64,000 nt of DNA from DASQZK01 sp963771005 (GTDB taxonomy: Bacteria; Bacteroidota; Bacteroidia; Bacteroidales; GCA-2748055): the NCBI GenBank assembly GCA_963771005.1, contig CAVYRO010000010.1:1-64000 (forward strand), written 5' to 3'. A program made the position numbers and the translations under genes. Below, piece by piece: positions 26,734 through 36,884 of the stretch. Positions within the stretch are counted from its first letter, which is position 1, and each line of letters begins with the position of its first letter. The notes below the pieces were generated by a model, which was not told the DNA's origin, did not search any database, and saw only the letters and a program-made list of their open reading frames with translations.

Positions 26734-27033
26734 ATGAAGTTTAGTGATTTATCACCCGATCAGCTGGAAAAAGCCGCAAATATGTTAAAGGCAATTGCTC
26801 ATCCTATGAGGATTGCCATTATTAACTTTCTTGACGAAGGTAAAAAACTTACGGTTACCGAGATCCATGAACTGCTCAAGATTGAACAGTCCACAACTTC
26901 CCATCATCTCGGGATTCTAAAAGATAAAGGTGTACTTACGTCACAGCGTGAAGGAAAAAATACATTTTATTCCCTGAAAAACGATAACCTGAGCAGCATC
27001 GTTGATTGTATCAGTAAATGTGCCTGTAACTGA
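26734..27033 (+). CDS. ArsR-family regulator with C-terminal Cys cluster
   Basis: The 99-residue protein is a minimal ArsR/SmtB winged helix: LKAIAHPMRIAIINFL, LTVTEIHELLKIEQSTTSHHLGILKDKGVL, then the wing SQREGKNTFYSLK. Its last residues, DCISKCACN, carry three Cys in a C-X3-C-X-C pattern, a possible metal or thiol-sensing site. The classical alpha-3 CVC site is absent. ATG 26734 is preferred to TTG 26722. No metal exporter or other plausible target is adjacent. Confidence 0.88.
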   Translation: MKFSDLSPDQLEKAANMLKAIAHPMRIAIINFLDEGKKLTVTEIHELLKIEQSTTSHHLGILKDKGVLTSQREGKNTFYSLKNDNLSSIVDCISKCACN

Positions 27034-27267
27034 CCGCGTATTATTTCTAACCCGTTTCACATGTGAATGCTGATGGTTATTGCCCGGCAGGAACGATCGA
27101 CTGTATAAACCCGGTCACGGGAGAATCCTTGTCCAATTTAATAAAGAAATTCTGCGGTTCACTCCAGTGATCCCGGTATACAGGTTATTCCGTTAAGTTC
27201 AATCCGGTTAAAACACTTACCGGATTATATTGTTTTTATTTTAATTTTAAGGATTAATCCGCAATAC

Positions 27268-27714
27268 ATGCCAGTGATCCGGGTGACTAAAGAATTTTCT
27301 TTCGAAATGGCACATGCCCTATGGAATTATGATGGAGCCTGCAGTAACATCCATGGACATTCCTATAAATTATTCGTTACAGTAACCGGTGAACCTTCCA
27401 TGGATAAAGGCGATCCAAAAAACGGGATGGTCGTCGATTTCGGTGACCTTAAAAAATGGGTGAAAACTGCTGTCGTCAGCGAATTCGATCACAGCCTTGT
27501 CATTTCTGCGGATGCCGATGGCACTGCGATTAAAGATAATCAGATGTTTAACAACCTGATAGTCACAGATTTTCAACCAACTTGCGAAAATCTGCTTGTT
27601 TATATGGCTGCAAAAATTAAAAAGCAACTTCCCGGTACTCTGCGGCTTTATTCTCTTAAACTCAGGGAAACAGGCACTTCTTATGCAGAATGGTTCGCAG
27701 ATGACAATCCCTGA
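27268..27714 (+). CDS. queD: 6-carboxy-5,6,7,8-tetrahydropterin synthase (QueD/PTPS family)
   Basis: The 148-residue protein has the PTPS zinc site: His 16 in FEMAHALWN and His 29/His 31 in CSNIHGH, with the catalytic Cys 25 in C-X3-HGH spacing typical of QueD. FDHSLVI and the C-terminal LRETGTSYAEW are also family features. QueD makes carboxytetrahydropterin for queuosine (7-deazaguanine) synthesis. Other que genes are not here. The 234 bases upstream have no recognisable preQ1 riboswitch. polA follows 18 bases later. Confidence 0.92.
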   Translation: MPVIRVTKEFSFEMAHALWNYDGACSNIHGHSYKLFVTVTGEPSMDKGDPKNGMVVDFGDLKKWVKTAVVSEFDHSLVISADADGTAIKDNQMFNNLIVTDFQPTCENLLVYMAAKIKKQLPGTLRLYSLKLRETGTSYAEWFADDNP

Positions 27715-27732
27715 TAAAATCAATGGTAAACC

Positions 27733-30504
27733 ATGACGGATAATAATAAAATATTTCTTCTTGATGCTTATGCTCTCATTTTCAGAGCCTATTATGCATT
27801 TATCGCGAATCCGATCAAAAATTCAAAAGGATTTAACACCTCAACGATCTTCGGTTTTGTAAATACACTGGACGAGATCCTGCGAAAGGAGAATCCGGGA
27901 CATATCGCCGTGGTATTTGATCCTTCAACACCTACCTTCCGGCATGAGATCTTTCCCGATTACAAAGCTCACAGGGAGGAGACGCCGGAAGACATCAGAA
28001 GCTCAGTACCCTGGATAAAGAAAATTCTAACTGCATATAATATCCCGGTTATCGAGGTCGATAATTACGAAGCGGATGATGTGATCGGGACTATCGCCAG
28101 GAAAGCGGAAAAAAAAGGCCTCATGGTATATATGATGACCCCGGATAAGGACTATGCCCAGCTTGTTACGGGGAATATACTCATGTATAAGCCGAAACGA
28201 TTGGGAAATGATGTGGAGATATGGGGAGTGGATGAGGTCAGGAAAAAATTTTGCATCGAAAGACCGGCACAGGTTATCGACATCCTTTCTCTTTGGGGAG
28301 ACGCCTCGGACAATATTCCCGGAGTTCCGGGAATTGGTGAAAAAACTTCAATTAAGCTGATCTCGGAATATGGCAGCCTGGAAAATCTTCTTGATCACCT
28401 GGACGATCTCAAGGGAAAACTTAAAGAAAATCTCCAGACCTTCCGTGAACAGGCAATCATGTCCAAACAACTTGCTACTATTCATGAAGAAGTACCTTTT
28501 GAATTCGATCTGAATTTGCTGAAAAGATCGGAACCCGATGTCAATATCCTTAAATCATTATTTGAGGAACTTGAATTTAAGACTTTAATAAGCAGGATTC
28601 TGCCCTCAGAAACATCTCCTCCAACCCCGGAAGTTCAGGGTGATTTGTTTTCCGGCCTGGCGGGAACGACTGTTGAATCCCGGTCTTCATTTGAATCGAT
28701 ATCTACTTTAAAAAAATCGTACCACCTGCTTACAACAACGGATGAGATAAAATCGCTCTGCGAAAAAATAGCAGAAACCGGGCAAATCTGCTTCGATACG
28801 GAAACAACCGGCCTGGACGTAATGACTGCCTCGCTGGTCGGAGTCTCTGTTTCCCTGAAGGAGCATGAAGGATATTTTTTGTACATGCCGGAAGATAAGG
28901 AAGAAACAAAAAAACTTCTTGCACCGTTGAAGGTGATACTGGAAGATCCAGCTTTCCTGAAAATTGGACAAAACCTGAAATACGACATCAGGGTACTGTA
29001 CAATTACGGCATTATTACTTCCGGACCCGTTTTCGATACGATGATAGCGCATTATCTCCTGGAACCCGAGCAGCGGCATAACCTGAACATCCTTTCCGAA
29101 AAATATCTCAATTACAGCCCTGTAAAAATCGAGGAGCTGATCGGTCCGAAAGGAAGACAACAAAAAACGATGCGGCATGTCGACCCTGAAAAGCTGAAAG
29201 ATTATGCATCCGAGGATGCCGATCTCGCACTTCAGTTGTATCATATTCTTAAAAAAGAACTCAAGGACAAACATCTCGACCACCTGGCCCATGAACTGGA
29301 GATGCCCCTCGTCCCGGTGCTTGCTGATATCGAGCATACCGGTGTCAGACTTGATATAGAGGCTCTTGAAGTATTTGGCAGGCAGCTTGTAAAAGAAATT
29401 ATTATTTCCGAGGAAAGGATATTCGAACTTGCCGGCATGAACTTTAATATATCTTCACCAAAACAATTGGGGGAGGTCCTTTTCGACCGGCTGAAGATCG
29501 TTACCGATGCAAAAAAAACGAGAACGAAGCAATATTCAACGGGTGAGGATATTCTTTCCAAACTTGGGGGAAAGCATGAAATCATTCCCGAAGTACTTAA
29601 TTTCCGGTCACTTCGTAAGCTTTTATCAACTTATGTTGAATCGCTGCCCAAGATGGTAAATGCATCCACTGCGTGTATTCATACTTCGTTCAATCAGGCC
29701 GTGGCAGCCACAGGAAGGCTCAGTTCAAACAATCCGAATCTCCAGAATATACCGATCCGTGAAGAACGCGGGCGGGAGATAAGAAAAGCTTTCATTCCCC
29801 GGGGAGATGATTATGTTTTATTATCGGCCGACTATTCACAGATTGAGCTGAGGCTTATGGCCCATATGAGCCAGGACAAAAATATGATAGAGGCATTTCG
29901 CAGGAATGAGGACATTCATACAACTACTGCAGCACGGATCCACGGTGTCAGCCGTGATGAAGTTACCCGCGAAATGCGTTCTTCAGCAAAAACCGCCAAT
30001 TTTGGCATTATTTACGGTATTTCTTCCTTTGGGCTTGCACAGAGACTTAACATACCGACAAAGGAAGCTAAAGCCCTTATAGACGGTTATTTTGATTCTT
30101 TCCCCGGGGTGAGAGCCTATATGGATAATATCATACGGAAGGCGAGGGAAGAAGGCTGCGTTTACACCATCATGGGACGACAGAGGCATCTTCCCGATAT
30201 CCATTCACGCAATTCCATTGTACGGGGAGTGGCTGAACGAAATGCAATCAATGCTCCGCTGCAAGGTTCGGCTGCAGATATCATTAAGATCGCAATGATC
30301 AATATCCATTCCCGGCTGTTATCTAAAGGAATGAGATCCAAAATGATCCTCCAGGTACACGACGAACTGGTGTTTGATGTTTATAAACCTGAGCTTGAAG
30401 ATCTTAAACAGCTGGTAAAAGACGGAATGGAACATGCTCTTGAATTGAGTGTTCCCCTTACCGTAGATATGGGAGAAGGATCCAACTGGCTGGAAGCTCA
30501 TTGA
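27733..30504 (+). CDS. polA: DNA polymerase I
   Basis: The 923-residue enzyme has three domains: 5'-3' exonuclease (about 1-300; LLDAYALIFRAYYAF, GVPGIGEKTSIKLI), 3'-5' proofreading exonuclease (about 335-520) and polymerase (about 550-923; YSQIELRLMAH, KTANFGIIYGIS, QVHDELVFDV). The proofreading metal residues are intact (Asp 355 and Glu 357 in FDTETTG; QNLKYDIRVL), unlike in some Pol I proteins. It acts in Okazaki fragment processing and repair. It may be cotranscribed with queD and the small carrier protein downstream. Confidence 0.98.
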   Translation: MTDNNKIFLLDAYALIFRAYYAFIANPIKNSKGFNTSTIFGFVNTLDEILRKENPGHIAVVFDPSTPTFRHEIFPDYKAHREETPEDIRSSVPWIKKILTAYNIPVIEVDNYEADDVIGTIARKAEKKGLMVYMMTPDKDYAQLVTGNILMYKPKRLGNDVEIWGVDEVRKKFCIERPAQVIDILSLWGDASDNIPGVPGIGEKTSIKLISEYGSLENLLDHLDDLKGKLKENLQTFREQAIMSKQLATIHEEVPFEFDLNLLKRSEPDVNILKSLFEELEFKTLISRILPSETSPPTPEVQGDLFSGLAGTTVESRSSFESISTLKKSYHLLTTTDEIKSLCEKIAETGQICFDTETTGLDVMTASLVGVSVSLKEHEGYFLYMPEDKEETKKLLAPLKVILEDPAFLKIGQNLKYDIRVLYNYGIITSGPVFDTMIAHYLLEPEQRHNLNILSEKYLNYSPVKIEELIGPKGRQQKTMRHVDPEKLKDYASEDADLALQLYHILKKELKDKHLDHLAHELEMPLVPVLADIEHTGVRLDIEALEVFGRQLVKEIIISEERIFELAGMNFNISSPKQLGEVLFDRLKIVTDAKKTRTKQYSTGEDILSKLGGKHEIIPEVLNFRSLRKLLSTYVESLPKMVNASTACIHTSFNQAVAATGRLSSNNPNLQNIPIREERGREIRKAFIPRGDDYVLLSADYSQIELRLMAHMSQDKNMIEAFRRNEDIHTTTAARIHGVSRDEVTREMRSSAKTANFGIIYGISSFGLAQRLNIPTKEAKALIDGYFDSFPGVRAYMDNIIRKAREEGCVYTIMGRQRHLPDIHSRNSIVRGVAERNAINAPLQGSAADIIKIAMINIHSRLLSKGMRSKMILQVHDELVFDVYKPELEDLKQLVKDGMEHALELSVPLTVDMGEGSNWLEAH

Positions 30505-30542
30505 CGACAAACCCCGAAAAATAAACCTGAAATATTCTGAAT

Positions 30543-30782
30543 ATGCCTTATAACCTGATACTTACCGGGCTGCCTGCAGAAATGACCGGTAAACGAAAAA
30601 TAAGCCTCAATACGGGTGGTATAACTACGCTGGCTCAGCTTGAAAAGGAGCTTAGAAAAAAAATACCGGCACTGGGCCGGTATGTATTGAAAATTTCAGT
30701 CAATGGAAAACTTCAGGCTGATGATATTGACATTAGCGACAAGGATGAATTTTTAGTTTTCAGCGCTTACTCCGGCGGTTGA
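30543..30782 (+). CDS. MoaD/ThiS-like ubiquitin-fold sulfur carrier
   Basis: A 79-residue protein with a beta-grasp pattern (NLILTGLPAEMT; TTLAQLEKELRKKIP; KISVNGKLQADDIDI; DEFLVFSAYSGG) and a C-terminal Gly-Gly, the adenylation and thiocarboxylation site of MoaD/ThiS. There is no moa, thi or E1-like gene beside it; the nearest E1-like gene is at 61.2 kb. The pathway (molybdopterin, thiamine or other) cannot be assigned. It lies 38 bases after polA, and its last 30 bases overlap the convergent S41 protease gene. Confidence 0.8.
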   Translation: MPYNLILTGLPAEMTGKRKISLNTGGITTLAQLEKELRKKIPALGRYVLKISVNGKLQADDIDISDKDEFLVFSAYSGG

Positions 30783-32474
30783 TAATACAGGCTCACCCGT
30801 AGTTGCCTTATGCTTAACAGGCATCAGGATGGCCTGATAATCCGCCGGATCGGAGATCACTTTAATGGCCCTGTTCAGTTGCTGATCACTGGCAAGTGAT
30901 GCTTCAACCCGGCCTTCCTGGTAATAATACCTTCCCATGATCTCTTCCTCGATCAATTCCGAAATTTCAGGTTTGAACTCCTCGAGATCCTTGAGGTTAT
31001 CATGCTGAAGTTCCTTTTCAAGAACATCGAACTGGTCCTTTGCCCGGGCATAATATTTTTCTTTTTTTGCCGAACGGATCAGGCTATTCAGTTCCTCTTC
31101 ACTATTGGTTTTATAATTGAAATTACCCTCCTGCACGAAATCCTCGAATAGTTGGTATTCCTCCCCGGAAAGCTTGAAACCTTTTTCTTTCGGGGCATCT
31201 GTATGACGGATCATATAGTCGGTGGCAAAATCAAATATGACATTCTGCACGTAAAGGTTCAGAGCGATCTGGCTTAAACCATCGAGGGAATCTACTACAT
31301 CGGGTTTTATACCGCCCCCGTCAAATACGGTTCTGCCATTCCGGGTGTTGAAACTGGAAATGAGAGAATCGGGTATATGGCCTACGCTGCCATCTTCATT
31401 GCGGTGGGTATAATCGAGAGCCTGGATACAACGTCCGCTCGGGATGTAATATTTGGCAGTGGTTACCTTTAGCTGTGCATCGTATTTCAGCTTACGGGTT
31501 GTTTGCACCAGTCCTTTCCCAAAAGTCCGTTCTCCCACGATCACTGCACGGTCCAGGTCCTGCAACGCCCCGGTTACTATTTCCGAAGCTGAGGCCGAAC
31601 CACGGTCGACGAGTACTACAATGGGAATTTTCGTGTCAAGGGGTTCCGAAGTAGTATAGTAATTTTCATCCCACTGTTTAACCTTTCCCCGGGTGCTGAC
31701 GATAAGCTGACCTTTATCCACGAAAAGGTTGCAGATACGGACAGCTTCGATCAGGAGCCCGCCGGGATTACCACGTAGATCCAGGATGAGTTTGTCGATC
31801 CCCTGTTTTTGCTTCAGGTTAATAAAGGCATTCTGCACTTCCTGTGCAGCGCCCAGTGTAAAATTTGATAGCCGGATATAACCGGTGTGCTGATCTATTT
31901 TGCCGAAATATCTTACGGTGTTGACGTGGATCTGTTCACGGACGATCTTCACTTTTGAATTTTCACTTTCACCGGGTTTCCTGATCTCAAGGTTTACTTC
32001 GGTTCCAGGGGATCCCTTAAGCCGCTCGCTTACTCCGGACAGGCTCTGTCCTTTGGTGCTCGTTCCGTCGATGGAAAAAATGATATCTCCCCCTCTGAGC
32101 CCTGCCCTCGCGGAAGGTGAATCCTCGTAGGGATCGGCAACGATGGCATAGTCATGGCTCTTCCTGATAACCGCACCAATACCCCCATAATTCCCCGTTG
32201 TCATAAAATCAAAATCTTCCCTTTCAGATTCAGGGATGAAGGTAGTGTAAGGATCGAGCGAATTCAACATTGCATCAATCCCGGTCTGCATAAGCTTTTC
32301 CGGGTTGGTCTGATCAACATAGAACATGTTGACTTCACGAAAAAGGGAATAAAAAATATCGAGACTCTTAACGAGCTCGAAATCACGGTCAGAAACTTTT
32401 ACAAATCCAAAGGTCAGAATCACGACGATAAGGCCGGCAGCGATATAGCGGCTTTTCTTAACAAATTTTTTCAT
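30753..32474 (-). CDS. S41-family carboxy-terminal processing protease
   Basis: A periplasmic serine protease of 573 residues with an N-terminal membrane anchor (YIAAGLIVVILTFGFV), a PDZ domain (about 75-165; GGIGAVIRKSHDYAIV, GLRGGDIIFSIDG) and the S41 catalytic region: LILDLRGNPGGLL, the nucleophile in RGSASASEIV and the lysine in GERTFGKGLVQ. A C-terminal extension of about 170 residues is usual in Bacteroidota. It should trim or degrade envelope proteins from their C-termini. ATG 32474 is chosen; the frame extends upstream without homology. Confidence 0.94.
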   Translation of the reverse strand: MKKFVKKSRYIAAGLIVVILTFGFVKVSDRDFELVKSLDIFYSLFREVNMFYVDQTNPEKLMQTGIDAMLNSLDPYTTFIPESEREDFDFMTTGNYGGIGAVIRKSHDYAIVADPYEDSPSARAGLRGGDIIFSIDGTSTKGQSLSGVSERLKGSPGTEVNLEIRKPGESENSKVKIVREQIHVNTVRYFGKIDQHTGYIRLSNFTLGAAQEVQNAFINLKQKQGIDKLILDLRGNPGGLLIEAVRICNLFVDKGQLIVSTRGKVKQWDENYYTTSEPLDTKIPIVVLVDRGSASASEIVTGALQDLDRAVIVGERTFGKGLVQTTRKLKYDAQLKVTTAKYYIPSGRCIQALDYTHRNEDGSVGHIPDSLISSFNTRNGRTVFDGGGIKPDVVDSLDGLSQIALNLYVQNVIFDFATDYMIRHTDAPKEKGFKLSGEEYQLFEDFVQEGNFNYKTNSEEELNSLIRSAKKEKYYARAKDQFDVLEKELQHDNLKDLEEFKPEISELIEEEIMGRYYYQEGRVEASLASDQQLNRAIKVISDPADYQAILMPVKHKATTGEPVLSTAGVSAEN

Positions 32475-32560
32475 AAGCGGCAAATTGATTCGATTCAAAA
32501 ATAAGAATATTCCATTGCCCGGAAGAAATCTTAACAAATATTAACAAGAACAATGGATTG

Positions 32561-32603
32561 AACTGCATCCCACCAGGTCCGTCTTCAAAAGCTCCATGCA
32601 GTT
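32561..32603. repeat. inverted repeat AACTGCAT / ATGCAGTT between pbpC and the protease gene
   Basis: An 8-base perfect inverted repeat (32561-32568 and 32596-32603) with a 27-base loop lies between the end of pbpC and the S41 gene. No T run follows on either strand, so it is not a clear terminator. It might be an operator or chance. Confidence 0.25.
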
Positions 32604-32661
32604 ATTCTTTTAACGGGTTTTCCGAAAAAAAAATATAATATACTGCGAAAAAATGATGAAT

Positions 32662-35046
32662 TTATTTTTCCAGGATTTCGAAAGATACTGAACCCCGGTT
32701 CCCGTCTTCATCCACAAGGGTAAGAATATGTTTTCCGCCGGGAGGGTTTACGGCGATCTGGTGAAAGTTGACTGTTTTCCCGGCGAACCGGTCATCGATA
32801 CTCCAAAATAGTGCTTTCCCGGCCTGCCGGTGGGCCGCTTCAAAAACGACCTTTCCCCTGCTTCCGTCAAGCTCAAGAGGAATATATATCAGGGAACCCG
32901 GATCCGGATAGAGAACTTCAATTTGGCGGATATCATCATCCGACCGGCACCCTTTCATAACCGGAGGAAGGGCCCTGTAATCAGGATGGCTCTTTCGGAA
33001 GAACCATTCCTGTGCCGGAGGGAGAATGAACCATGGTTTATGGATCATACGGCCCGGATCGTAACATGAGGAGGTGACGCGGTATTTACCTTCCGCGTCG
33101 AGATGGATCATCCGGTGAAACGGACATGGCGGACTGTGAAGCCCGGATCGCGGGATGAGCACGGAATCAATATCTTGACAGTACCTGCCGGGAAGATGGC
33201 CGCTTTGCCTGCAGACACCGGTCTTTGCCAGGTCATCAAACGGTGTGTCGAACCAGTCTGTTTCCGGGAGTATATGAAATAGCTCGAAAAGGAGGGGCGC
33301 CGCGGTATTAATGCCTGTCAGCCCCGGTCTTCCTTCGCCGTCGGCATTTCCGGTCCATACCGCAACGACATAATCCGGGGTTATGCCCACAGCCCAACCG
33401 TCGCGAAAACCGAAACTTGTTCCTGTCTTCCATGCTATCGCCCTGGAATTGCTAAACCATTCCCACCCGCTTTCCGAATAAGGCCTGTTCACTTCCCGCA
33501 TTGCCTGGAAAACCGACCAGATTGCACCGGCTCCCGGATGGCCTTCAACGGAACCCTTCAACAGTCCGTAGGGTTCGGCGGTTGTCGCATCTGTCCGGGG
33601 TTCCTCCAGCAAGGGCATATGCCAGTCCTGCTTAAAATACCGTCCGCTGTATTGCGTATAATGATTCAGTACCCGGGCCATGGAAGCATAGACACCAGCC
33701 AGCTCCCAGAGATTAACCTCGGCTCCCCCGAGGATCAGGCTGAGACCGTAATGCTCCGGGGCGAAGTTCACGGTGGTGAAGCCCAGCTCACGCAGATCGT
33801 GGTGAAAAAGTTCATTTCCATAGCTATAAAGCATCCTGACGGCAGGTACATTGAGTGATCGGGCCAGGGCAAGTGAAGCCGGAACCGCCCCGTCATATTC
33901 CCTGTTATAGTTTTTGGGACTATAACCCTTGAAACGGGTAGGAATGTCGGCGATAAGGGTCTTGGGAAGAATTTCTCCCCGGTCGAGCATTTCACAGTAT
34001 AAAAATGGCTTTAAAATGCTTCCCGAGCTTCTTGGGGAAGTTACGACATCCACATCACCTCCGTACTCCGGGTGTTCATTGTTCCTTATATTGCCTGCAT
34101 ATGCCAATACCTTCCCGGTTTCTACATCCAGAATGAGACAGGCGGCACTGTGGATCTGGTTGCTGTAAAGTCGCCCACGATTTTTCTCAAATATCCGGTA
34201 TACATTCTCCTGAATATTAGCATCGAGGGTGGTGTAAATATGACGGCCTTTTTTCTTTGTATATAATCTTTCTGCAAGATGGTAAGCCGCATCGGGGAGA
34301 TCCCGGGGAGATCCCGGGAGAGGCTCGGTCAGGGAAAGTTCGTAGGTCATTTTATCTGTGAGATGCCTTTCGAAGATTTTCTTTAGCAGACGGTTCCTTT
34401 TGGACAGGAGATTATCCCGGTTTCTGCCGGGATAGATAAGGGAGGGCGCATTGGGCAGTACGGCGAGGGTGGCGGACTCGGCCCATGAAAGAGATGAGGG
34501 ATCCCGGCCAAAATATCTCCATGAGGCGGCTTCAAGACCAACTACATTTCCCCCAAAAGGGGCATTGGCCGCATACATCTTAAGGATCTCATCCTTTGTA
34601 TATCGAAGCTCCAACCTCAGGGTAAGGACGATCTCTGCAAGCTTCTCCATTATTGTCCGCGGCCTGTTTTTTCTCGATAATCGGATGACCTGCATACTGA
34701 TCGTACTTCCCCCGCTAACAATTTGCCAGGCTTTTACATCCTGGTACAGCGCCCGGCAAATCGAAAAAATATTTATACCCGGATGCCTGAAAAAATATTC
34801 ATCTTCAAAAAGACGCAAAGATTCACTAAATTTGCAGGGTATGCTGTCGGGTTCCGGAAAACGCCATTGTTCGTCAGCGGCGATATGGGCCCCCAAAAGT
34901 TCTCCGTTACGGTCGTAAACCACTGTGCAATGAGGATCATTGAACAACGGCCCTGGAAGAATGAACCAGAACGCTGCCGCGGCAACCATAACGATTGCAA
35001 TGGCAGGTATAAACTTGTATTTCCTGATCTCAATCTCCTTTTTCAT
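32662..35046 (-). CDS. pbpC: penicillin-binding protein 1C
   Basis: A bifunctional peptidoglycan synthase of 794 residues. It has an N-terminal anchor helix (about 12-30), a GT51 glycosyltransferase (EDEYFFRHPG with catalytic Glu 81; GGSTISMQ) and a transpeptidase with SxxK at Ser 343-Lys 346, SLN and WKTGTS. A BiPBP_C-type beta domain follows (about 710-794). PbpC is the form usually paired with bacterial alpha-2-macroglobulin, and that gene occurs at 38.4 kb on the same strand. Here two plus-strand genes separate them. Confidence 0.96.
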   Translation of the reverse strand: MKKEIEIRKYKFIPAIAIVMVAAAAFWFILPGPLFNDPHCTVVYDRNGELLGAHIAADEQWRFPEPDSIPCKFSESLRLFEDEYFFRHPGINIFSICRALYQDVKAWQIVSGGSTISMQVIRLSRKNRPRTIMEKLAEIVLTLRLELRYTKDEILKMYAANAPFGGNVVGLEAASWRYFGRDPSSLSWAESATLAVLPNAPSLIYPGRNRDNLLSKRNRLLKKIFERHLTDKMTYELSLTEPLPGSPRDLPDAAYHLAERLYTKKKGRHIYTTLDANIQENVYRIFEKNRGRLYSNQIHSAACLILDVETGKVLAYAGNIRNNEHPEYGGDVDVVTSPRSSGSILKPFLYCEMLDRGEILPKTLIADIPTRFKGYSPKNYNREYDGAVPASLALARSLNVPAVRMLYSYGNELFHHDLRELGFTTVNFAPEHYGLSLILGGAEVNLWELAGVYASMARVLNHYTQYSGRYFKQDWHMPLLEEPRTDATTAEPYGLLKGSVEGHPGAGAIWSVFQAMREVNRPYSESGWEWFSNSRAIAWKTGTSFGFRDGWAVGITPDYVVAVWTGNADGEGRPGLTGINTAAPLLFELFHILPETDWFDTPFDDLAKTGVCRQSGHLPGRYCQDIDSVLIPRSGLHSPPCPFHRMIHLDAEGKYRVTSSCYDPGRMIHKPWFILPPAQEWFFRKSHPDYRALPPVMKGCRSDDDIRQIEVLYPDPGSLIYIPLELDGSRGKVVFEAAHRQAGKALFWSIDDRFAGKTVNFHQIAVNPPGGKHILTLVDEDGNRGSVSFEILEK

Positions 35047-35252
35047 TGCCTTTTATCCCTGGCAAATATAATAATACGGTTCAGATACTGTGAGTTCTTC
35101 TTTAAGCATTCCCAACCTCTTATTATTTCCCGGTGTGAACCAGACTTATCTGTCTGCTGTTTCTATAATATAAGTGAAAATCCGTCCCGCATTCTTTGTT
35201 CTGTCAATTAAACCGGATTGTTTTAAACTTTTTCTCTAGCCGAACACGCGCT

Positions 35253-36884
35253 ATGAAAGGATTCCCAGGCATCAAGATACTTTTTTACGTCCAATTAACA
35301 ATCCTGGTTGGAATGTCCTCATGCGTCAAAGAAACGGTGGACAGTGATAAATTTGATAAGATTCTTAAACTGAATTCCGATTTTGCCACACCCCTGGGCT
35401 ACCTTACCTTTGATGCCTGGAGTGTCATAACTCATCCGGGCTCTTCCGTAAGATCCAACGCAGAACGCATTCTAACCATGAATTACCTGGACACCGTCTA
35501 TACCTCCGATGCCGGATCGCTTTTTCATTTTAGCCCGCAGACAAGTTCCATTGTGATCAGGAATGAAAACGCATTCCCCATTGATCTCTCCAAAGGAGGG
35601 CTGACGATGGAAGATGATGTATTCTTCACTACCGCCATGGCTGGGAAGGGCAAATCATTCCGCTTTGACAGCATTTCCGTGGATAAGGGTTTTTATTTAA
35701 CACAAAACATTAACCTTCCTTTTACAGAAGAGATCCTGAAAGTGGATTTTCCTGATATCAGAAAAGGGAACGGGCATATTTCACAGACCGTTTCCCCGGC
35801 TGACCAGGTTTTACCGGGATCCCTCGACGGCTGCTCTGTGATCATTACCGGATATGGGGAAGACGAGAACCGTATACCCGCACATATACGGATTGAAATT
35901 CCTTCACAGGAAAAGATTATTCAACCCGGTGAGATACTTGCCGGATTCGATATACAGTTCCAGATCGACCGGTGGAACATCATCTTTGGCTTTAAGGGCA
36001 GCAGCATCATTGATATGCCCCTCCGGTCATTCAATATAACGTATGACAGTGAATTACCTGACGGCGAATATTATTTCTCGGAACCCCGGATCAGGATCGT
36101 AACCCTTAATTCATTCGGCCTGCCGGCAGGATTGGGCTTCAGGTCTTTCAACGTATATACCAGGGCATCTGGGAGCAGTATGTTCACAGCCACCGGCTTC
36201 CCTATGGCCCCTGAATATTTCTATCCTGAATTTTCAACCAATCCCCGTCCGCTCGTACCTGCCAGGGACAGTATCATCTTCAGCAAAAAGAATTCGAATA
36301 TAGTTGAAATGGTTTCGGATATCACCCGCACAATCATTTACCAGCCTGAGATAAAGATATCGGGTGATGATCGTGAATTTTTTAATTTCATTTCTTCGAA
36401 AAGCCGGTTCGGGATGAAGGTTGAACTTGAATTGCCTTTTGCCGGCTATGCCGGTTTAATTACAATGAGGGATACCCTTCCATTCCGTTCTGCAGATTTC
36501 AGTTTTTCCGATAATACCGAGATTGGTGACGTTGTCTTCGACCTTTATTATGAAAATTCCTTTCCGGCAGATGTGCGTGTCCAGCTCTATCTCGCGGATG
36601 CAAACCTGAACATTACGGATACTTTGTTTGCACTTCCCGTTTCAATCGTGGGAGCGGATCCAACCGGCACCTGGCAGAATATACCCCGGGTACAGAAGGG
36701 ATCAGTGGATACAGGCATTACACCTGAAATTACAAGCAAACTTCTTCATGCTACCTACCTCATTGCCGAAGGTAAGATGCATACCTCCGCCCCGCAGAGC
36801 AATGTTAAAATTTTTGATAATCAATCGCTGTTATTAAAAGCCGGAGTGATTTTCAATCTTGATACAAAAACGGGAAATAAATAG
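35253..36884 (+). CDS. large predicted lipoprotein, unknown function
   Basis: With ATG 35253 this is a 543-residue protein with an SPII signal ending LVGMSSC. The body is beta-rich with many Ile/Val-Phe strands and no recognised domain or catalytic motif. A longer reading from 35196 would bury the signal peptide, so I reject it. It overlaps the DUF5723 barrel gene by 26 bases and probably forms a surface lipoprotein-barrel pair with it. Together they sit between pbpC and the alpha-2-macroglobulin gene in opposite orientation. Confidence 0.75.
   Translation: MKGFPGIKILFYVQLTILVGMSSCVKETVDSDKFDKILKLNSDFATPLGYLTFDAWSVITHPGSSVRSNAERILTMNYLDTVYTSDAGSLFHFSPQTSSIVIRNENAFPIDLSKGGLTMEDDVFFTTAMAGKGKSFRFDSISVDKGFYLTQNINLPFTEEILKVDFPDIRKGNGHISQTVSPADQVLPGSLDGCSVIITGYGEDENRIPAHIRIEIPSQEKIIQPGEILAGFDIQFQIDRWNIIFGFKGSSIIDMPLRSFNITYDSELPDGEYYFSEPRIRIVTLNSFGLPAGLGFRSFNVYTRASGSSMFTATGFPMAPEYFYPEFSTNPRPLVPARDSIIFSKKNSNIVEMVSDITRTIIYQPEIKISGDDREFFNFISSKSRFGMKVELELPFAGYAGLITMRDTLPFRSADFSFSDNTEIGDVVFDLYYENSFPADVRVQLYLADANLNITDTLFALPVSIVGADPTGTWQNIPRVQKGSVDTGITPEITSKLLHATYLIAEGKMHTSAPQSNVKIFDNQSLLLKAGVIFNLDTKTGNK

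Noticed and set aside
27056..27067. Palindrome TTCACATGTGAA as a second parS site
   Set aside because: The centre is CATG rather than CACGTG, and the parS core does not fit. It is more likely a chance dyad.
31715..31730. DnaA-box-like TTTATCCACG as part of an origin
   Set aside because: One isolated near-match inside the protease gene with no cluster or AT-rich element beside it.
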